NCBI GenBank assembly: GCA_019096065.1
Contig: JAGUCH010000004.1
Location: 4,774,001 to 4,838,000 of the forward strand
Direction of reading: 5' to 3'
DNA: 64,000 bases
Source: Paracyclopina nana
Taxonomy: Eukaryota > Arthropoda > Copepoda > Cyclopoida > Cyclopettidae
Under the pieces are notes generated by a model that was given only the letters and a program-made list of their open reading frames with translations, searched no databases and was not told where the DNA came from. This document shows, one piece after another, positions 57,588 to 64,000 of this stretch. Each line of letters starts with the position of its first letter. Positions within the stretch are counted from its first letter, which is position 1. The translations under genes and the position numbers were made by a program.

Positions 57588-59270
57588 GTGCGCGGCGGCC
57601 TCAAAGACGAGGAAAAGTCAGCCTGTGTGAAAATGGAGGCCACTCAGTCGTCACCGACAGACAATAATATCGACAACAAGAGAGAAGAACGAATCATTCC
57701 AATACGAATCCTCAGCTCGAGGCATCATGATCAAAAGGACCAGCAGCTACTCAACAAGATGAACAATAACGAAGATTCGGCCAACCTTAATATGCTTGTC
57801 ACTCTGGATGACGGCACGGTGACACAAACCCAGGGAAGCGTGCTAAAACTCCACTCCAGTAATGGATCGTCACCGCTGCAACCAGAGTTGTCCATCCAGG
57901 AGATTGGACAAGATACCCTTAATAGGGAATTGGGCAAGAAGGTCCGGATCGTGCCCATCAAACTCACGGACGGCAAAGTCACCATGCGAGATCCGGACGA
58001 ATCTGTGGAGATGCGCACCGAGTTCACCAATTATGTGCACCAAGAATTTCCCAATGATGACTCCAACCCAATTCCAAGGATGGATACGCCGTCATCTTCG
58101 CCAACCAAGAAGAAGCGAGTACAAGAGCGCGTTGTGCCCATAACTCTGGACGAGACAGGAGAAACTATAATGCCATCGTTCAGTAAATTGGAAGATCCCC
58201 AGCCTCCGGAGTGGTCAGCCTTCAGTAAATCCAATAAGAACAACAGAGCAGAGCGCGAGGTCCCATTAAAAGTCGTAAGCAATGACGAAGACGAAGTGGA
58301 CCTCAGAGGCCGCGAGAGAAGTAAAGCTGCATTCAACTCACCGAGGTCAGCCTCGAATAATGGCGATCGTAAGAAGAACTCGGTGAGGTTCGACTTGAAC
58401 AACGAGGACAAAAAGGTCACGACGTGCACCGAAAAACGGAGCTCTTCAGTGGAAACCTATTCAAGGACGAAAACGACGACAACGACAAGTGGCAAGCCAC
58501 CTATGACGCCCTCGACAACGAGAGCCTCCCACAGACCGGCCTCAATGGAGAGGCCGGCCTCGGCCACGCCCACAACGAGCCCCAGCACAGAGAAGACCCT
58601 ACAAGATATTGACAGGGATATCACCAAGATCTGGAAGGAATTGCAAGAGCTGGAGAAGCTGCCGAGCAACGGTTCACCATATGTTAATGGCTCGAGAAGC
58701 CAAGCTAGTCAGCAGTTGCCAGTGACTCCAGTTCGAGTCCGAGCTACGTACACGCCAACACCAATGAGTGCCTCGCCAAAGTATTCACGAGAGAATCCCA
58801 AGGTGACTTTTTCTGCAGCCTCCACAGCTACCACGCCCTCCTCGTTGCGCAGGACCATTTGGGACACAGATCCGGCTGCCAAGAATAGGACATCTCCACC
58901 AAAGGAGCTGGATAAGTTCCATGTCACTGTGCCACAAATGAGGCCACCCCCGCCTCCACTCCCACCCCATTTGAGGCCTCAATCCATAAAAATGGCCCCC
59001 ATTGCCAGAGATGAAAGCTTCTACGACTTGGGCTCAAAGTCACCGAGCACTGCGAGCTGCTATGATAACAACGAGTACAGCCCTTGTAGTGGCAAGTTCA
59101 AGGGCTTTCCCTACATCGATGGAGCTCCGCGAAAAAGGTCGCAATCTCCGAACGAGAAGAAGTCCGAGGCAACTTCATTGTCGGCCAACAACTTTTCGGT
59201 CTTGGTCGACAAATCAACTCAGACTCCGGATGATAAGATCCGAGCTAAAGACGCTTGTACCATTCTCTAG
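57588..59270 (+). CDS. Basic proline/serine-rich protein with repeated (V/I)PI motif and CAAX box
   Basis: The last exon starts at the acceptor TTCTAG before 57588; the first ATG in frame is 57633 (545 aa), but upstream coding exons are possible. The protein is mostly disordered. Four spaced copies of a short motif occur in the first half: EERIIPIRI, VRIVPIKL, ERVVPITL and EREVPLKV. A helical patch DIDRDITKIWKELQELEKLP lies in the middle, followed by Ser/Thr/Pro-rich sequence, a poly-proline run (RPPPPPLPPHLRP) that could bind SH3 or EVH1 domains, and a C-terminal CTIL box predicted to be geranylgeranylated. It is probably a membrane-anchored scaffold or cytoskeletal adaptor. I do not recognise the family. 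Confidence 0.8.
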   Translation: MRGGLKDEEKSACVKMEATQSSPTDNNIDNKREERIIPIRILSSRHHDQKDQQLLNKMNNNEDSANLNMLVTLDDGTVTQTQGSVLKLHSSNGSSPLQPELSIQEIGQDTLNRELGKKVRIVPIKLTDGKVTMRDPDESVEMRTEFTNYVHQEFPNDDSNPIPRMDTPSSSPTKKKRVQERVVPITLDETGETIMPSFSKLEDPQPPEWSAFSKSNKNNRAEREVPLKVVSNDEDEVDLRGRERSKAAFNSPRSASNNGDRKKNSVRFDLNNEDKKVTTCTEKRSSSVETYSRTKTTTTTSGKPPMTPSTTRASHRPASMERPASATPTTSPSTEKTLQDIDRDITKIWKELQELEKLPSNGSPYVNGSRSQASQQLPVTPVRVRATYTPTPMSASPKYSRENPKVTFSAASTATTPSSLRRTIWDTDPAAKNRTSPPKELDKFHVTVPQMRPPPPPLPPHLRPQSIKMAPIARDESFYDLGSKSPSTASCYDNNEYSPCSGKFKGFPYIDGAPRKRSQSPNEKKSEATSLSANNFSVLVDKSTQTPDDKIRAKDACTIL

Positions 59271-61285
59271 GAAAAACACCAAACTCTTAGATCTTCAAAG
59301 CTTCTCTCTACATAAATCAATCCTATTATTATGATCTTATACTTACTTACATCTAGTAGGAGATACCTATATACTATAATATAATTCTACTTTCAGTCAC
59401 TTCATCATGCTTCAATTATAGTAGTATGATGATTGCTTTTCCGAATGTTATTGGCAGCTTCCAAGGATAAATGCAGTCTCATTCAGAGATTTGTGAACAC
59501 AACAATTACTTTAAACAACTTCTCCGAATCAGCCAATGCAGTATACCTAGTTATGATGAAGATATATACGCGCAGCCATAAATTCAACTGAAGCTTCAAA
59601 GCATTCAATTATGGGGATTTTGAGGAAAGCTTCTTAAAAGAGGCAAGCTCAAATTGTGCCTTTCATTGCCAAGCCTACTCCAGGCTTCTCTCCTGCTTTT
59701 TGCTGCCAAACAGCCTCATATGCGAGGCATTTGCAAAGTAACTTGATACTCGAGAAACTTACGGGCGAAAATTGGATTCTGCAAACTTTTGGGCGCAAGC
59801 TCTCGCTCTGAAACCCTACAGAATAAAATGGAGCCCAACTCTCAAGGAGCTGGCCTACAGTATGAAATGCACACTGCGCAAGATTTATTAGCTTCTCGCA
59901 GCAGTCCAAGCTGATTGTTTCGCTGTAGCAGTGAACCATGAAGCTCACTGAAGGGTTCTTTATCTTAAGCTGAACAACTCTTGATGAAAAAGCAAGTTTC
60001 CACTTCCAACAATTGAACAACAGCTTTCTCTTTTTTAAAAGCTGACATATGCAGATTTTCTGCACGAAAAAAAGCCTTCCTCTTCAAGGATGTTGGCTTA
60101 CGCCATATCATTAAAGCTGCCAGATAAAGATGATGATGTACTCTTCCACATGATCAGAATAAATTGACCGTGAAGAGATTTTCATCACCAAAAGAGAAAA
60201 AAAGTCGATCCCAACTTTGCCTCATAATCCCCGATCTGGGATCTGCTAGGCACAAACTTTCTCCTCCTCATCTTCAGCTCTGATGAGTGTAAAAAATAGG
60301 CTTTCACAATAAGTTCTCTCGAGCGTAGCATAAAATGCTGGCCAGAGGCTAAATCCTTTGGAAAAAGAAACTTGCGATTGACTTTGCTGGGTGGTAGATA
60401 AATTGTCAGCCAAAATCTTAGTAAGCAAGATGGCTTTTTTCCATTTCTCGAAGAAACGCCTATTCAGCAGATGGCAAAGAGGATCCTTATAAATAGAATA
60501 AATTGGAAGACTTCTTCCATTTTTTGTGCAATGTAGCATTGGATGCGGTAAGAAAGATTGATCACATCAGATCACAAGCATATAGAGGAACAATTTGAGA
60601 AAGTTTCGCCACGCAACCTCAACTTGACTGAAATTGCTTCTTATAGCTGCCCTTTCTCTTATAGCCTATACTTTATTCACGAATGAGATATAAGTGGAAC
60701 AGATTGGTCTTTTGAAAGCAATCGACATCGATCGTTGTGGAATAATACATGAATCACATTTTGAGGGAAATTCTAGTTTTTTGCTTGCAATGTAGTCATA
60801 CCATATACTTTCAACAGAATTTTTTACTGCTTCTACTCAAAAGGAAATGTTGTTACAATAATCATCAATGCTCTGTTATAAGAGCATGGCATCATAGCAT
60901 TGAACATGTTGGGGGATATACAGATAATAAAAATAACAGGACTAGATCGTTTTGGCTCTCTGTCACTATCCAGAGTGGGCGAAAATAAGGCATAATTGTT
61001 ATTGTTACTTTTAAATAAAGTTGAGCCACTTCAAATATTGATCGTTTCCATAGTAAGTCTGGCATTAAGAAAAAAATAAGGAAGTAGTGAAACATTGCGC
61101 ACGCATGTTATTACTCTGATGGTTTATATCTTACTTATTGTGTGTAAAGTGTAGTAAAATGCCCTGGCATGACCGCGATTTTCCAGCCTCGTCCTCCTCC
61201 ACACATCCATTGAAAGGTAATATCACATCACGATGCTAGAGGTGAGATTTTGCTTGCAGTTGCACCCAGCAACTGAAGTTCGAAA
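59271..61285. other. Intergenic, nothing supported
   Basis: Open frames up to 138 codons (59649-60065, minus) have no domain or splice support. An inverted copy of GGTTGCGTG lies at 60610-60618. Confidence 0.4.
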
Positions 61286-62668
61286 TTAATAGTAGTAATG
61301 TGTCGATGCCACGTGGAACGACAAAGATGAGATCATCAACCAAGCCGTGATCAGAGTGGAGGCTGTGGAAGCAGAAGTGTAGCTTGCAGACAAGCTTTTG
61401 CAAGGAGTGGCATTCTTCATGGACAACATGAGGCTGTTCACCACATTGGACGGGGTCGGGTCCTTGCACTTAAGTAGGGATTTTTCCATGCAGAGCCGAA
61501 TGGCGTCGCCTTTTCTGCAAACATAAATGATAATGGTAATCATGATGATGAGGAGGATGCGAGGCCACCACACAAAGATGATCTATCATAATGGCCTTTG
61601 TATCGATGTATGACTACTATCATCATCAAAAGAGAGGCCGCAGCAACGACTCTCGACCTCAAGTTCTGAACATAAAACATTATGAGCATCAGCAAACAAA
61701 CCTGCAATTCTGCTGGCTGAAGACGATGAGATGGATGTTGGATTTGTGAGCTTGGAGATCAAAGACATCAGGAATGCTTGAGTTGACGCACTTAATGATA
61801 TCCTCACTGTGGTGCTCAAGGCATCCCATGCCATCCTCTGACATGAATACTAAACATTTTAAAAACTCATTAGAAGATTACACGCAATTGAACAAATGAA
61901 TGTCACTTACGAGCTATACGGTCACCACTGTTGTGACACATGAAGTCAATCGCCGAGTCAATCATGTTGAGCGTGATGTCAAGTCCGGCCTGGTCTTCGT
62001 ATTTGAGGCATTGCCTCGAAGCCTGGAGAAAGCTCTCGATACAAGGCCTGGTTTGCTTCACAGGCTCACTGCAAGGAAACAAACAGAAATCTGGTTAAGT
62101 ATATCTCCTTTTGTGATGGATGAAGACAGCGGTCGGATGATCAAATCTAGCATGATAATAGCAAAAAGCCTTCCCAAGACCCGAATTACACAACGCTTAC
62201 ATGCAATTCCTCCATCATGTATTTTAAGCCATCAGTTACGCTCCAGCTGGCAAATGGGATAAAAGGTAAGCGAAAAAAAATTGTTCGCGCTTACCCGCAA
62301 TACTTTTTGAACACCAGATCCAGATCGCCAGTCTGCTTTTTGGTCTCAATCTCATTTTTGATTTGGGTGACGTCAAAGTTTTGCATGACACAATAGACGA
62401 GCTCTTCTTGCGATCGAAGCCACCTGTCAAGCGCTTCTTGACCGCCAACTTTCAAGCACCGATCTTCCCATTTCTCGAGGCCAGCATCGATGTTGTCGTG
62501 AAGCCGGTCCTTCCGGTCCATTTCCTCGAAATCGGACGACAGCTCGTCCCCAAAGTTGGCGAATGGATCATCGCTCGCTTTTTGCTGGGCAGGCGAGGCT
62601 GAAATTGCACGACTTTTAGTTAACGATGCATAAATAGAGAGAAAGGAGAAAAGGGCCCCGCTTAGCAT
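61286..62668 (-). CDS. 27-kDa hemolymph glycoprotein family (DUF1397), four exons, 302 aa
   Basis: Exons on the minus strand are 62668-62295, 62068-61911, 61849-61702 and 61514-61286; GT-AG introns have phases 2, 1, 2 and agree. The family pattern is clear: CVMQNFDVTQIKNEIE, GDLDLVFKKYCG, PCIESFLQASRQCL, IDFMCHNSGDRIALFMSEDG, CLEHHSEDIIKCVNSS, and KCKDPTPSNVVNSLMLSMKN ending in ATPC, with the conserved cysteines. Known members are insect haemolymph glycoproteins of unclear function. The N terminus (MLSGALFSFLSIYASLTKSRA) may be a signal peptide, but an acceptor-like TTTCAG just after it leaves room for a different first exon. Past the last conserved Cys there is a Ser/Thr-rich stretch and a hydrophobic segment (TLITAWLMISSLSF), which could be a GPI-anchor signal or membrane anchor. 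Confidence 0.85.
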
Positions 62669-64000
62669 TTAAAGTAAGGGAAACGGCAGCTTGTTTTTCT
62701 TGGCAACATTTTAAAGCGGAATATGTACTGTCTACATGCTTTCTCTCTTTATATGCGTGAGCCTCGCATTTTCAACGAAGGGCGTTTCTGCAGATAGCTA
62801 CAATGACCTATTGTTGAAAACGCGACCATTATTCAGCCAAATGCAAGAAGCTCTGCTACACGATAACATTTTCAATTTCCACAACAAAACTTTCCTTTCT
62901 TGGCTGAGGCTGGACAAAGAGAGATACACAACAAGCTTGCACGAAAGCCAGAAAATGCACAGATTATGCTTATGCGTACTACTACTTTAGAGTTGCTAAT
63001 GGGTCATTCGTCAAACTCGTTCCACGGCAGCTGGTGCTAATTCTGCACTTGCTTCTAAACTACAGAAATCGCAGTCGTTCATGAGCTAGTGCAATTCGCG
63101 TGAGAAAGAAGGACCTCTCCGAAGGCTTTATTAAATCAAAAAATAATGAACAACGGACCTGTCAGCCAGCTGCTCTATTTTTCAAAGCAATCAAAAACAG
63201 AAGACAGTAGTTGCCTTGCTCATGTGACCGACAGAGTGGAAAGCTATTTGCACTCACTGCCACTTCTTCCCAAGTTGTTTGGGAACGCAGGACATCACCA
63301 GTAGACAGCTCGGTTCAATATTGACATATTAATGCTCAGCGAGATGATCGCGAATGAAAGCTGGAGAAGAGCTGGGCCTACCAAATTGTAGTATGTGGCA
63401 GTTACAGCTCAATTCATGGCTAACTGACATGCAAAGCCAATTTCCATCATGCAACCGCAGCAAAAAAAAAGAGAGAGAATAGAATTGGAAAATAGCAAGC
63501 TGGGGAAAGACTCGTGTTTGCGCAAGAGTATGCTAATTACGAACAGCATCACTCCAAATCTGGAGGCAATCATCGTGATCGATCGTAGTGACAGAAATCC
63601 TAGCATAATGCTCCTCCCCCTTTTGTGAGCTCGAAATTATGACTCAATCTGGCACCTGCCAAAAAAGATTGACTTTCTACGATTCCCTCGGCTAATGAAG
63701 CCCCTAATGCAGCCTTGACACAAACACACTTTCCTCCTTAATTAAAGTAAAGCTAGCAATGCGGATACTCCCCGAGCTCTCTGCACAAAATGAGTAAAAT
63801 GTACTACATGTTGAGACAATTTTTTCCTCTTACTACATTCTCGCCCCGCTTGCAAGTAATACAAGAGTCTAGATGGCAGCTAGATAATCCGGCGTGAAAT
63901 TTCTCTCTCGAAATGGGCTAGATGTTAACTGGCGTTGACCTAAAACTCCGCCCCTGTTTTTACAAGGAATTCCATTGCACGTGCGAATGAATATCATCGC
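62669..64000. other. Upstream flank of the DUF1397 gene; one weak secreted ORF
   Basis: A plus-strand frame at 62736-62990 (84 codons) begins MLSLFICVSLAFSTKGVSA, a good-looking signal peptide, but has no homology I recognise, no conserved cysteine pattern and no clear promoter. Nothing else is supported to the window end. Confidence 0.3.

Noticed and set aside
59649-60065. 138-codon minus-strand ORF
   Set aside because: No domain or conserved pattern; probably chance in low-stop sequence.

Overview
The window is animal nuclear DNA. Protein-coding genes are split by GT-AG introns (60 bp to several kb), lie on both strands, carry AATAAA-type poly(A) signals and are separated by long AT-rich spacers. 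A 27-kDa-hemolymph-glycoprotein (DUF1397) gene, two CD36-family genes and a BEL/Pao retrotransposon point to an arthropod. A crustacean is my guess, not something the sequence proves. All exon joins were read by eye from splice sites and codon phase.

Layout. 1-136: last codons of a ceramide kinase gene (+). 3.3-4.3 kb: an element with inverted subterminal repeats, invaded by a hAT-like MITE. 4.8-7.1 kb: a FAM107-family gene (+). 7.5-10.0 kb: three tightly packed minus-strand genes, namely two intronless Rho-type GTPases (one with GTPase-inactivating changes) and a cysteine-rich secreted protein. 11.2-13.1 kb and 19.9-21.9 kb: two CD36/LIMP-2-type receptors that share an unusual acidic insert. 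15.3-15.8 kb: a hairpin MITE, GC-rich repeats and a tRNA-like SINE head. 22-29.5 kb: mostly empty. 29.7-31.7 kb: a type II membrane coiled-coil protein (-). 33.2-36.4 kb: membralin/TMEM259 (-), eight exons. 37.3-51.7 kb: an IFRD1/2 gene (+) with two candidate first exons and an 11.7-kb LTR retrotransposon between them. 57.6-59.3 kb: an unrecognised basic, proline-rich protein ending in a CAAX box (+). 61.3-62.7 kb: the DUF1397 gene (-).

The retrotransposon (37453-49147) is the most interesting part. Its two 259-bp LTRs look identical, it has a 5-bp target duplication (ATTCA), a tRNA-Lys(CUU)-type primer site and a polypurine tract. Gag and Pol are intact and in one frame, separated by a single UGA. 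Where an envelope gene might sit there is an intact 1035-codon third ORF with no membrane segment. It ends in zinc knuckles and contains what looks like a DEDD 3'-5' exonuclease fold that has lost most catalytic acids.

The host genes are not one pathway. Ceramide kinase, CD36 receptors and membralin relate to lipids and the ER, the Rho proteins and FAM107 to actin, IFRD to ribosomes or transcription. No CRISPR arrays, rRNA genes or convincing functional tRNA genes were seen.
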